This document shows positions 43,909 to 51,529 of a stretch of 51,529 nt of DNA, in pieces (the stretch's first letter is position 1; each line of letters opens with the position of its first letter). The DNA comes from Pseudanabaena yagii GIHE-NHR1 (GTDB taxonomy: Bacteria > Cyanobacteriota > Cyanobacteriia > Pseudanabaenales > Pseudanabaenaceae), in contig NZ_JAAVJL010000007.1 in assembly GCF_012863495.1 (NCBI RefSeq), positions 1 through 51,529 on the forward strand. Reading direction: 5' to 3'. The notes below the pieces were generated by a model. It searched no databases. It saw nothing but the letters and a program-made list of their open reading frames with translations, and had not been told where the DNA came from. Position numbers and translations under genes: made by a program.

Positions 43909-44346
43909 CTAGGAATTTGGAGTTTGACTATGCTGAATATGAATCTCGCCAATGTAAGCCGTACCACCCTCAACCTTAGTTTGCCAACCTCTAGCATTAT
44001 CAGAATTATTCTGAGTCATCGTACTGTTATCTTGAATCTTGCCAGCTTGAATCGTCTGCGCTAAAAGTTTGAGTTCGTTTGCAAACTCTGGCTCATCATC
44101 CAACACCACATCTAAATTTTTAGTCACGGTATCAATAGCAGAGCGATCGCCCGATTCCAACTTCACCAAAGCCTCATCGACCTTTGCCGATCTTCCCTGC
44201 AACTTGTTCTTAATTTGCTGCCACAGTTCGGGGATTTTAGCGATCGCCTCAGTTGTAAATTTCTTAGCTAGCTCACCAGCACCAGACTCAACAAACTTTT
44301 GAACTGCCAAACCTACCAATACACTAGCCGTTAGAGGATCTGCCAT
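43909..44346 (-). CDS. Small protein sharing the N-terminal motif of the STAND pair, 145 aa
   Basis: Residues about 116-137 (DNARGWQTKVEGGTAYIGEI) match the GNAKGFQTLVTGGIANIGIHL motif of the two STAND proteins downstream. The first ~60 residues form a helix-rich, partly hydrophobic segment (ADPLTASVLVGLAVQKFVESGAGELAKKF) and could insert in membranes or be an effector domain; no NTPase is present. It is the promoter-proximal gene of the minus-strand array, 29 bases before the 830-residue gene. I infer that it is the partner recognised through the shared motif. Family unknown to me. Confidence 0.7.
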   Translation of the reverse strand: MADPLTASVLVGLAVQKFVESGAGELAKKFTTEAIAKIPELWQQIKNKLQGRSAKVDEALVKLESGDRSAIDTVTKNLDVVLDDEPEFANELKLLAQTIQAGKIQDNSTMTQNNSDNARGWQTKVEGGTAYIGEIHIQHSQTPNS

Positions 44347-44464
44347 AGCATTCTATTTATTTAACTAGATTGCAACTCATAATAACATTGCCAAAAGCAA
44401 TATAGATAAAGAGCGCTTACGCTGGAAGTCAGTGACCGATTGACAAACTAGGAAAAGCAACCCT

Positions 44465-44917
44465 ATGCAAGTAGCCATAAATCCACTGACAGGCAAGACA
44501 AAAGCACAAATATTCGGATCGAAAGCACGATGCTTGAAGACCACAAAACAGTTGATTGCCCTAGCTAAATCGATGAATGCAACCATATCCGATTTAATTG
44601 ATGGCACAAAAATCTTGACATTCTCCGATGGCACAAAGCGAACGATCCAATGTCAAAATTTGTTGTTGGAATCCGTAAGAGAAAGCGTCCAAGAACTAGG
44701 GGAATATCTCACCAAATATCCAGACCAACTCTCTCAGATTGGATCGGGAGTAATGGAATTGTTGACCAGCGCCGAATACTTTGCCAAAGCCGCGACGAAT
44801 TCGTACACCACAGATCAAGGACATTGCCGCCGTGTAGTAGAGAACCATCTGGAAAGTCTGAATGACAGCTTTCCCCAAATCTTTTCTAAAAAAAACGCAG
44901 TAAGAGCATTGAACTAA
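44465..44917 (+). CDS. Hypothetical protein, 150 aa
   Basis: I recognise no family. The protein starts MQVAINPLTGKTKAQIFGSKARCLKTT and has a helix-rich body; DGTKILTFSDGTKRTIQ looks like a beta hairpin. The start is preceded by AGGAAAAG, a plausible ribosome binding site. It begins a plus-strand series of small genes leading to the second polymerase-like gene and is divergent from the STAND array. Confidence 0.6.
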   Translation: MQVAINPLTGKTKAQIFGSKARCLKTTKQLIALAKSMNATISDLIDGTKILTFSDGTKRTIQCQNLLLESVRESVQELGEYLTKYPDQLSQIGSGVMELLTSAEYFAKAATNSYTTDQGHCRRVVENHLESLNDSFPQIFSKKNAVRALN

Positions 44918-45019
44918 AAATCAGTCTAGCGATCGCCTTTCAATTCGATTGGATGAGCAAAGATTGCTAGACCAGTTCTACAGAAGTATTGAAAAAAATA
45001 ATAACTATTAGGAAACCTC

Positions 45020-45433
45020 ATGAAGACACCATCAATTTTCGCGATCGCCATCGAGGCTCTAGTGACAGTGAGCCTGATCGCATTACTGGGATTATTGACC
45101 GCACTAATCTATGCCCTACTATCATTTCTAAGTGCTGAACCCACCACTCAGTCCCTTCTTTCTCAGACTCCAACCGATGTAACCACAGCAAAGACTTTTA
45201 CGGTTACAGTAACATTGCTACCAGCTACAACATTAGCTCTATCCTCAGCCAAATCCGCACCAAAACTAGAAGTATGGGAACAGGATCAAAAGCCTGAAAT
45301 CATTGCAGAAACAGCTACTAAGCCAATCTCGAAAATGACTGTTCAAGAACTAAGACCTTTAGCAAGAGAACGCAAAATTCCCAATTGGCGAACATTGAAA
45401 AAGAAGGAGTTGATATATCACTTGAATGTATAG
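45020..45433 (+). CDS. Membrane-anchored protein with SAP/Rho-N-like C-terminus, 137 aa
   Basis: Residues about 8-38 form one long hydrophobic segment (IAIEALVTVSLIALLGLLTA...), a likely membrane anchor or signal. A Thr/Ser-rich linker follows. The last 32 residues (MTVQELRPLARERKIPNW, then KKKELIYHL) fit the helix-extension-helix of SAP or Rho-N domains, which bind nucleic acid. A membrane-tethered nucleic-acid-binding protein next to a polymerase-like gene is unusual. The ATG at 45020 is preceded by AGGAAACCTC, a fair ribosome binding site. Confidence 0.65.
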   Translation: MKTPSIFAIAIEALVTVSLIALLGLLTALIYALLSFLSAEPTTQSLLSQTPTDVTTAKTFTVTVTLLPATTLALSSAKSAPKLEVWEQDQKPEIIAETATKPISKMTVQELRPLARERKIPNWRTLKKKELIYHLNV

Positions 45434-45445
45434 GTCGAAAGTGAG

Positions 45446-45492
45446 CTTGTCAATGTGGATGTTCGTCAAAGAATGACATCTGTATTGACAAG
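45446..45492. repeat. Imperfect hairpin between small genes
   Basis: CTTGTCAAT (45446-45454) and its complement (45484-45492) enclose a second pairing (GATGT with ACATC). It lies 13 bases after the SAP-like gene; it may terminate or stabilise that transcript. No T-run follows. Confidence 0.45.
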
Positions 45493-45572
45493 TTTGAGAA
45501 GCAAGAAGAACGCTAGCGCGTAAAGTCCGTGAGCAATTGTCAACAACAACTTAAAGTCAGGAACCTAAAATC

Positions 45573-46064
45573 ATGTCACGTCAACTAAGATTCGATACCC
45601 CCGCAGAATTGGCAACTAAAATGATTGCCAAATTGAGCCAAGACGAACTAAACGTAACCACCAGAGCCTTGATTGTTCACATCAATTCCAAAATCCCAGT
45701 CAAACAGATCGCACAAGCAGTAGCAGCCAGCAATACCAAGGCTGAATCAACTGGCCGTAAACCACAAACTCGTAAACCAGAAGTCATTGCATCACCAGCC
45801 CGCAAACCAGAAATCAGTAAACCACCAGCCAGTACAGACAAGATGTGGCTGTATCAAGCGAAGAATGGCTGGACGTTGACAAACATCGGCACGATGCAGA
45901 TTAGCAAGGTCACAGAGCGTTTGGAAGAGTATTACGGCTGCAAGATTTTGGCAACCAAAGACGACAAGATCAACTTTCTGCCAACCAGACCAACCACGAT
46001 CGATGCTCTGTTGGCAAAGGGATTGGTGATCTATCGTCCAGAAATGAATAAAATCGCTGCCTAA
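45573..46064 (+). CDS. Hypothetical protein with basic linker, 163 aa
   Basis: No family is recognised. An N-terminal helical part (FDTPAELATKMIAKLSQDELNVTTRALIVHIN) is joined by a Lys/Pro-rich linker with repeated RKPE units to a small C-terminal domain with WLYQAKNGWTLTNIGTMQ and LEEYYGCKILATKDDKI. It ends 80 bases before the second polymerase-like gene, with a strong hairpin between. Confidence 0.6.
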   Translation: MSRQLRFDTPAELATKMIAKLSQDELNVTTRALIVHINSKIPVKQIAQAVAASNTKAESTGRKPQTRKPEVIASPARKPEISKPPASTDKMWLYQAKNGWTLTNIGTMQISKVTERLEEYYGCKILATKDDKINFLPTRPTTIDALLAKGLVIYRPEMNKIAA

Positions 46065-46088
46065 ACTACCCCACTAACCCCATCACCA

Positions 46089-46122
46089 TGAAGCGCCTAG
46101 ATCCCACGATCTAGGCGCTTCA
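46089..46122. terminator. Strong 15-bp GC-rich hairpin before polymerase-like gene 2
   Basis: TGAAGCGCCTAGATC (46089-46103) pairs perfectly with 46108-46122 around the tetraloop CCAC. No run of T follows, so it may not be a classical terminator; it ends 21 bases before the ATG at 46144 and could instead attenuate or protect that gene's message. Confidence 0.6.
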
Positions 46123-46143
46123 CTACTTTGAGAGTACAAACAG

Positions 46144-48507
46144 ATGCTAACGATCGCCAAGACCAACCTTGCCACAGGTGAAATTGTGGACAAAGATATC
46201 CAATTCCGTAACACTCTATTAGAAGCACTGCATCCCGACATCAAACTCAGTATCGGCAACATTTCCCCATTTTTGAACAAGATTGCCAAAGCCGAAAGCA
46301 CCGCCAAAACTAGTAAATCCGCAAGCCAACGCAGCACCGCCGCCAAAAGCATTGTTCCACTAAAGAAACAGGCGATCGCCGCCCTCAACAAAGGACTGGG
46401 CAAATACCAACTATCAGGAGCATCAGGAGCGAGAAAACATGGAGACTTCTTCTTCAGCCACGAATTAAATCCCTTTGCCACCTATTTCCCTAGCGCGATG
46501 GGACAAATCAACTACGGCTCAATCCTGATGACCGAATGCCTCAAAATCTATGCAATCCCACAACTAACGATCCTGATTGTCCAAGACAAAGAACTTCGCA
46601 CTGATGACTGTCATGGCAAAATCAGCCATGAATTGTTAAATCAACTCCGTCAAAGCGAAGATTTTGCAATCCCAGCAAATACACCATTCCAATTTCGGGC
46701 AGGAATAACCAACGCATGGGTAGCCAAAGGGACATTGCAAGTAGAACTAAACCTACCCCAAGGAGTGGACTTAGTAATGCCCCTATCATGTTTTAAAGGA
46801 CATAAACTGACATTAGGAATCCAACAAGTAGCCAGCCTGAAATTAGGAATCGTCAACTTCGCCCAAAAGCGCAGCGTCAAGACCTCCTATACCGTCTGGC
46901 AATGGTTCAGCCAACATGCGATCGCCCATGATGTCTTACCGATTACCCAACTCAAAGCCGAAACATTAGTCTCAGCCCAATCTGATGTCAAACAACTCTG
47001 CCAACTAGTGCAAACCGAACAATGGGTGAAAGTAGATGAACCTGAAGAAGAACGCGAAGAAGAAGCCGATGGTAAAATCCTATCGGAAATCCTCAAACAT
47101 GACATCTACGGACAACTGCTAGAACATCCCTATGTGGTGAGAAAGATTGAAGACCTAGTAAGAAGACGGTGGTTAACCCTCGCCACCAGTGGCGGCATCA
47201 ACTTTTCTAGCTTCATGGCACAGCCCTGTCCCGAACTAGGAAAACTGGAAATGTGCATCCCTGAATTGCCAAAAGGCGAATATGTCGGATTTCGCTATCC
47301 CATCCGCGATCGCAACGACTTGCAAATCTGGACAAACAAGCACATCAAAGGACTAAACCAACAGGGAACGATGTATGTCAACCCAGACGAAGCGCGTGAC
47401 TACTGTGGCATGGACTTTGATGGTGATACCTTCTGCGTCAAATCAATCAAGAAACTACCTGAAATCGCCAAAGAAATCCGTCAACACCACATCAAGCCCA
47501 CCACCTATAAACCCGACAAAGTAGCAGTGCAAGGCACATTAGCCGAAGTTGCCCTGAGATCCACCGAAAACCAAATTGGACTGATCACCTATTACCTAGC
47601 TACCGCATGGGCGACAGGGCATCATCAGTACATTGCAGGCTTAGCCCAAGAAGTCCAAGTCGCCGTAGATCGGCTCAAATCCGACCTCAGCCATGACCAA
47701 GCCTTCCTTGATGAAGTCGGCAAAAGCTTACCGAAACTGGATTGGCTGATCGATCGCAAGAAGCAAGGCGTATATGGCAGCTACTACGATTCCAAACAGA
47801 GATGCAAAATGTCCGCACGAACCTTGGTAGCCAATGGAGAATACAACGATCCGATATCATTCCTGATTCAATCCGTGAATGCAATCTGGCAACCCGTAGA
47901 TTTGCACGAACGTACCCTGCTCGAATTCCGCGAACTATTTGTCAAACCAAGTGAGATTCTCTACAAAAGAGCGATCGCCCGCCGCGATGAATATACCAGC
48001 AAGATTAGGGAAGCGATGAAACTATCAAGCGATCGGGAATCACGCAAGAAAATCCTCCGCGCCGCCGTGGAATGGGCAAAAGGCTTAGGTGAGAAACTAC
48101 GGGAGAAAAGCGAGAAAACTGCCCAAACCTGTAGTGCCGCCATGTGGCAAGCCAGTCATAACGGCGATCATGGCACTGCGAGTGTTGTCTTCAATATGTT
48201 TTTACCCGAAGTATGCGATCGCCTCCATGAAAACCAACTGATGCGACTGCAAGTAGTCGGAGCGCAGTATGGAGAACTCGCATCAACCAACTGGACAGGT
48301 AATGGAGAACACGCATGTATTTCCATTGTTGTATCTCAACGTGAGCAGGATGGTAGATATCAAATTGAAGTCGTGAGAAATAGCAGGAAAAAGCCATACC
48401 TGTTAGGACTAGTCGCCAAGGACTCTGCCAAGGTCATCGTTGGGGAATATGTTGCATCCCTGACTACTCAACAAAAGACCATAGTTTGCGAACTAGTCAC
48501 AGCCTAG
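46144..48507 (+). CDS. Putative single-chain two-barrel RNA polymerase 2, 787 aa
   Basis: DFDGD at 424-428 follows YRPI-like FRYPIRDRNDLQIW and GTMYVNPDEARDYCGM, as the second barrel of QDE-1/RdRP enzymes. The first barrel shows DDCHGKIS (154-161) and PFQFRAG (181-187) with K195 in AKGT. After DFDGD, ENQIGLITYYLATAW and LAQEVQVAVDRLKSD parallel the LG-I-N...LA...AVD-K element of RdRPs. At 787 residues it is a compact version of the 1484-residue paralogue at 34070, sharing barrels and a C-terminal LMRLQVVGAQYGELAS region. It would be expected to make RNA from DNA or RNA templates; activity and template are unknown. An early stretch (residues 54-76) is Ala/Ser/Lys-rich and low complexity. Confidence 0.7.
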   Translation: MLTIAKTNLATGEIVDKDIQFRNTLLEALHPDIKLSIGNISPFLNKIAKAESTAKTSKSASQRSTAAKSIVPLKKQAIAALNKGLGKYQLSGASGARKHGDFFFSHELNPFATYFPSAMGQINYGSILMTECLKIYAIPQLTILIVQDKELRTDDCHGKISHELLNQLRQSEDFAIPANTPFQFRAGITNAWVAKGTLQVELNLPQGVDLVMPLSCFKGHKLTLGIQQVASLKLGIVNFAQKRSVKTSYTVWQWFSQHAIAHDVLPITQLKAETLVSAQSDVKQLCQLVQTEQWVKVDEPEEEREEEADGKILSEILKHDIYGQLLEHPYVVRKIEDLVRRRWLTLATSGGINFSSFMAQPCPELGKLEMCIPELPKGEYVGFRYPIRDRNDLQIWTNKHIKGLNQQGTMYVNPDEARDYCGMDFDGDTFCVKSIKKLPEIAKEIRQHHIKPTTYKPDKVAVQGTLAEVALRSTENQIGLITYYLATAWATGHHQYIAGLAQEVQVAVDRLKSDLSHDQAFLDEVGKSLPKLDWLIDRKKQGVYGSYYDSKQRCKMSARTLVANGEYNDPISFLIQSVNAIWQPVDLHERTLLEFRELFVKPSEILYKRAIARRDEYTSKIREAMKLSSDRESRKKILRAAVEWAKGLGEKLREKSEKTAQTCSAAMWQASHNGDHGTASVVFNMFLPEVCDRLHENQLMRLQVVGAQYGELASTNWTGNGEHACISIVVSQREQDGRYQIEVVRNSRKKPYLLGLVAKDSAKVIVGEYVASLTTQQKTIVCELVTA

Positions 48508-48524
48508 AAACTAGGGAGGCTAGA

Positions 48525-48548
48525 GAGGATAGAGCCATATCTATCCTC
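48525..48548. terminator. Hairpin after polymerase-like gene 2
   Basis: GAGGATAG and CTATCCTC are exact complements around AGCCATAT, 18 bases after the stop. It is followed by CTAAAAAAAG, so a T-run exists only on the minus strand; termination on the plus strand is uncertain. Confidence 0.4.
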
Positions 48549-48603
48549 CTAAAAAAAGTAACCGTAAAAAAGTTGCCATAAGTTACATATTTTGATAGGG
48601 TAA

Positions 48604-49488
48604 ATGCCAATGAAAACCGACACTTTATTCTACCAACTCTTCCAATCTTTCCATTCGCTACTCTTTGAGCTAATCGAACGCCCGATCTCGGAAGCAGAGG
48701 GCTATGAATTTAGCTCAGTGGAAGTGAAAGAGAAAGCCTTTCGCTTTGATGGGATATTTATCCCAAAAGCGAAAGACAAACCGATATATCTGATCGAAGT
48801 GCAATTTCAGCAAAAGGAAGACTTTTACTGGGAGTACTTATCTGAGATATATCTATACCTGAATCAATACCGTCCTGAGCAAGATTGGAAAGCGATCGCC
48901 ATCTTTGCAAGGCGTAGCTATGAGCCAGAGCCAAGAAGCCATGTGCAGGAGATGCTCAACTGCCAGAGGTTACAAAGAGTGTACTTGGAAGACTTGGTAG
49001 ATCGGGAGACGGACTCCTTTGCGATCAATATTATTCAGCTAATCTTGTCTACTGAAAGTCAAGCCGTAACTATGGCTAGACGATTGGGCGATAAAATTGA
49101 GCAGGAAAACGATCCCGAAATCCAAGAGCAGGTATTAGAATTAATAGAGACAGTATTGGTGTATAAATTCCCGAAACTAAGTCGGCAGGAGATTGAGGCA
49201 ATGTTTACATACAGCGATTTAAAGCAGACTCGTGTATATCAAGATGCAAAAGAAGAAGGCGAGCAACGTGGTTTAAAGCTAGGCGAGCAGCGCGGACTGG
49301 TCAAAGGACAAGCTACGATGCTGCTGCGACTGTTCAATCGCAAGTTTGGACAGATTAGCCCAAGTTTGCGGGGCAAGGTAAATAAACTATCGACAAAACA
49401 GCTAGAAAATTTAGCCGAAGCATTATTTGACTTAGAGACGATCTCCGACCTAAGTGATTGGCTAAAAACTCAAGGCAAAGGTAAATAG
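48604..49488 (+). CDS. Rpn/DUF2887 family putative nuclease
   Basis: The start MKTDTLFYQLFQSFHSLLFELI and the FRFDGIFIP...YLIEVQFQ segment (D49, E65, Q67) are typical of the DUF2887 branch of Rpn recombination-promoting nucleases, with a PD-(D/E)XK core in which Q replaces lysine. FYWEYLSEIYLYLNQY follows as usual. The C-terminus carries EEGEQRGLKLGEQRGLVKGQ, the repeat tail found in these proteins. The first ATG (48604) is used in the coordinates; the ATG six bases later is equally possible. These genes are very common and often mobile in cyanobacteria. A clear terminator follows. Confidence 0.9.
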   Translation: MPMKTDTLFYQLFQSFHSLLFELIERPISEAEGYEFSSVEVKEKAFRFDGIFIPKAKDKPIYLIEVQFQQKEDFYWEYLSEIYLYLNQYRPEQDWKAIAIFARRSYEPEPRSHVQEMLNCQRLQRVYLEDLVDRETDSFAINIIQLILSTESQAVTMARRLGDKIEQENDPEIQEQVLELIETVLVYKFPKLSRQEIEAMFTYSDLKQTRVYQDAKEEGEQRGLKLGEQRGLVKGQATMLLRLFNRKFGQISPSLRGKVNKLSTKQLENLAEALFDLETISDLSDWLKTQGKGK

Positions 49489-49508
49489 AGGATTTTTGAA
49501 CCAATACT

Positions 49509-49545
49509 AAAAAAAGGCAAGGCAGCTAAAGTCTTGCCTTTTTTT
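49509..49545 (+). terminator. Rho-independent terminator of the Rpn-like gene
   Basis: AAAAAAAGGCAAG pairs with CTTGCCTTTTTTT around GCAGCTAAAGT, giving a stem with GGCAAG core followed by a T-run, 20 bases after the stop. The A-rich left arm makes it possibly bidirectional. Confidence 0.85.
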
Positions 49546-49617
49546 TGCCTATGGCTAGCGCCAGTTCTCAAGAACAAACGCATAACAACTGAAAGTTTGC
49601 CAAAAGCACAAAATCCT

Positions 49618-50046
49618 ATGTTTGAAATTACCCCAGAAATTGAAGAGCATTTTGATTGTTCTTTACGGATAAAAGCCGAAGCAACAGTAGAGGCGATCGC
49701 CCTATCGAAATCCATCCAAATTGGTGAACCAACCCAGCAACTAGAACTAGCCAAAGCATCGGGATGGGGAACCCTCACCGATATCTGGGTGGGAGCGAAC
49801 CATCAGGGAAACACATGGCAGTACCGATGCTATGAAAGACTTTGCCAACTGCTCACTACCGCCGAAATCCAAGCCGCCAAATCAGCCACTGCCACTGCCT
49901 ATCAAACGAGTTTTGAAGTCATCCGTGCTATGTGGGACTTACTCACCGCGATCGGATTTACAGGTAGATCGATCCTTGAACCTGCTTGCAATACGCTATC
50001 CTTTATGGGTTGCCAGCCTCAGAATATGAGAATTAGATCGCAATAG
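49618..50046 (+). pseudogene. Truncated N6-adenine methylase/helicase remnant
   Basis: From the ATG at 49618 (MFEITPEIEEHFDC) the frame reads about 143 residues, including FEVIRAMWDLLTAIGFTGRSILEPAC. This matches the approach to SAM motif I (ILEPACGTGNF-GCQP) of very large plasmid- and phage-borne methylase-helicases. Here the motif reads NTLSFMGCQP and the frame stops within a dozen residues, where the family continues for well over a thousand. A longer frame could start at 49534 but overlaps the terminator. The remnant shows that a methylase-helicase gene once ran through this junction and was cut by rearrangement. Confidence 0.65.
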
Positions 50047-50076
50047 GTTCTATATTATTTTGTTGGCAAAAGCTAA

Positions 50077-51529
50077 TCAAAGCACTTTTAACTGACTAGC
50101 ATCATTTATGACTATCTCCAAAATATTGCCCTCAATCTGCTGAGGAATTACATTGTTTAGCTCAATTTTTTTGTTCTTAATGTTTAAGGGACTTCCAGCA
50201 TTAGGAATTTGGTTTAGTAATGTTGGAGTTATTACAACCCTATAAATTTTTCCCTCTGGAGTTTCCACATTAAGCCAGATAAAATCCCTAGACGAATTTT
50301 GGTATCCATTTACTTTGCCAGTAAACGTGATTTTAGATAAGACTGTTTTTGTGCTTGTATTGGAGATACTGGGTTCAGGACAGAAAAAATTAACGGGATT
50401 TTTGTCAAAATCAGAGCATTGCAAAATTTCTTCTACCCTTCTTGCTATTCCTAAAAAAGAAGAGTAGTCTGGTTCTTCTTCAATTACATAGTTAGCTTTT
50501 TTCTGTATATCTTGAGGCGCTTCAGTTAATGCCTTAGATATTGAGTTTCGATCTTGTTCCAAAAGACGAGGCGATAAATATACTGATGCACCTGGAATAT
50601 TACGACTAATTGAGATTATACGAATCTCGGCGGTATCATTTTTTATTGTGTCTCCAAAAGCACCAGCACCAATTTCCGCGTCTCCGTTCTTAACCATTTT
50701 GATGATATCTGAACCACGATTACCTTTTTTAATAGTTAATGTCTTTCCATAAAGATCATAGGCTGGCATAAAGAAGCTAGAAGCTGAAGTGATTTCACCT
50801 AATGCTATTGTAGTTGTAGGTTTTATATCTTTTAATGATTTAATGTTACTGTTTTTATTGCTAACAAATAAAGCGGACTGGTAAAATGAGGGTTGACTAG
50901 GAAACATCCTAGCTATGTATAAATAGCCATTATCTTTCGCTGCCACTGAGTTCATTGGAGACAGTGTAAATGCAATATCCCATTCTTTATTGACTATTCT
51001 CGATCTTGCTTCTTGATACTTAATCTTACGATCACCATCAATGATAACTTTGATTTTGTCGCCTTTTAGGAATTTAGAAAAATCTTCAGGTATTAGTATA
51101 CTCTCTAAATATTCTTCCAAAGGTTTATAGTCTTTAGTATCAGTAAGGATACCAATGGTTAGATGCGTTGTTTTTACACGCAGTCCCGAAGAAAACTGAA
51201 AGTACTTCCAACCTAGCCAACCGAAACTTAGAATAGCAAAAGCAGAGAAGAATCCAATGCCAACTATCAAAGGGAATTTAGAGTTTTTTTTCTGCTGTTG
51301 ATTATCTGCCAGAGATAACAGATAGTTGCTAATCTGTTCAAGGAGATTATCACTAGCGGAAGAGATTTTAAAAAATTGTGATACATCACTACTATATTTC
51401 AAATTCTTGATTGGAGATAGCAAAATCTTGATTTGCATATCACTTAATTCATCAACATTACTACAATCAATTTTAGTCCCACCCTTATTTAATCTCTTTC
51501 CAGCTTCCTTTAGCCCCTTATTACCTCTT
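50077..51529 (-). CDS. PhnD-like substrate-binding protein with cytoplasmic N-terminal extension (5' end outside window)
   Basis: One membrane segment (IVGIGFFSAFAILSFGWLGW) separates an N-terminal cytoplasmic part from a periplasmic type 2 binding fold: LTIGILTDTKDYKPLEEYL, WDIAFTLSPMNSVAAKDNG, a SLKDIKPTTTIALGEITSASSF loop and GAGAFGDTI, as in phosphate/phosphonate-binding PhnD-like proteins. After it a small beta domain ends the protein. An ATG at 51438 could start it, but the frame is open to the window edge (RGNKGLKEAGKRLN...), and the extra part looks genuine, so I annotate it as partial. A tethered binding domain with a cytoplasmic domain suggests sensing rather than transport. Confidence 0.75.
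   Translation of the reverse strand, partial: RGNKGLKEAGKRLNKGGTKIDCSNVDELSDMQIKILLSPIKNLKYSSDVSQFFKISSASDNLLEQISNYLLSLADNQQQKKNSKFPLIVGIGFFSAFAILSFGWLGWKYFQFSSGLRVKTTHLTIGILTDTKDYKPLEEYLESILIPEDFSKFLKGDKIKVIIDGDRKIKYQEARSRIVNKEWDIAFTLSPMNSVAAKDNGYLYIARMFPSQPSFYQSALFVSNKNSNIKSLKDIKPTTTIALGEITSASSFFMPAYDLYGKTLTIKKGNRGSDIIKMVKNGDAEIGAGAFGDTIKNDTAEIRIISISRNIPGASVYLSPRLLEQDRNSISKALTEAPQDIQKKANYVIEEEPDYSSFLGIARRVEEILQCSDFDKNPVNFFCPEPSISNTSTKTVLSKITFTGKVNGYQNSSRDFIWLNVETPEGKIYRVVITPTLLNQIPNAGSPLNIKNKKIELNNVIPQQIEGNILEIVINDASQLKVL

Noticed and set aside
34070-48507. Plasmid copies of cellular rpoC1/rpoC2 because of DFDGD
   Set aside because: The flanking sequence lacks NADFDGDQMAVH and other beta-prime blocks; the FQFRAG...KG block before it fits the single-chain QDE-1/RdRP type instead.
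49534-49617. Upstream start for the methylase remnant
   Set aside because: The extra 28 residues overlap the terminator of the preceding gene; the ATG at 49618 begins the part resembling the family.

Overview
The window looks cyanobacterial. The palindrome GCGATCGC (HIP1) recurs through almost every gene, and many families typical of filamentous or Pseudanabaena-like cyanobacteria are present (XisH/XisI, Uma2, TPR-STAND proteins, a CyRepA1-type replication protein). A parA gene, a small ribbon-helix-helix partner, a field of long palindromes and a primase-helicase replication protein sit together. The DNA is therefore most likely a large plasmid, or a plasmid integrated in a chromosome. I see no ribosomal RNA, tRNA, CRISPR array or recognisable IS transposase.

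Left edge (1-4431): a minus-strand phosphorothioation-associated methyltransferase runs off the window. Next come two AT-rich plus-strand genes without HIP1 sites, then the overlapping xisH/xisI pair on the minus strand.

Defence operon (4546-26858): fourteen plus-strand genes, mostly abutting or overlapping. In order they encode DUF4007 protein 1, a large P-loop ATPase, three Uma2 nuclease-like proteins, a HARE-HTH protein, a PAPS-reductase-like ATP pyrophosphatase with SGGKDS and cysteine motifs, a fourth Uma2 protein, DUF4007 protein 2, a small protein, a giant BrxC/PglY-like ATPase, a NERD-pseudokinase-kinase-PglZ fusion, a BrxL-like AAA+ protein without the Lon protease half, and a cysteine desulfurase. 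The sulfur genes (desulfurase, PAPS reductase, DUF4007, ATPase) match the Ssp/Dnd phosphorothioation set. PglZ, BrxC and BrxL match BREX, closest to the type 4 BREX that has a PAPS reductase instead of a methyltransferase. My reading is one combined system that would mark DNA with sulfur and use BREX components to block phage. This is inferred from gene content and order.

Replication and partition block (26876-32330): parA, the ribbon-helix-helix gene, about 1 kb of nested palindromes (candidate centromere and origin), and the replication protein converging on it. A HAD phosphatase follows on the minus strand.

Polymerase block (33819-48507): two paralogous large proteins (34070-38524 and 46144-48507) each carry a phenylalanine-rich FQFRAG...KGT segment and a DFDGD motif. 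These are laid out like the two double-psi beta-barrels of QDE-1/eukaryotic RdRP/YonO-type single-chain RNA polymerases. Each has small companion genes, one with a SAP/Rho-N-like tail. Between them lies a minus-strand array of two STAND-TPR proteins and a small protein sharing their N-terminal segment.

Right edge (48604-51529): an Rpn/DUF2887 nuclease-like gene with a clear terminator, a truncated methylase remnant, and a PhnD-like substrate-binding protein that runs off the end.

The observations I rate highest are the sulfur-BREX hybrid operon with its PglW-PglZ fusion, and the pair of putative single-chain RNA polymerases on a plasmid backbone.
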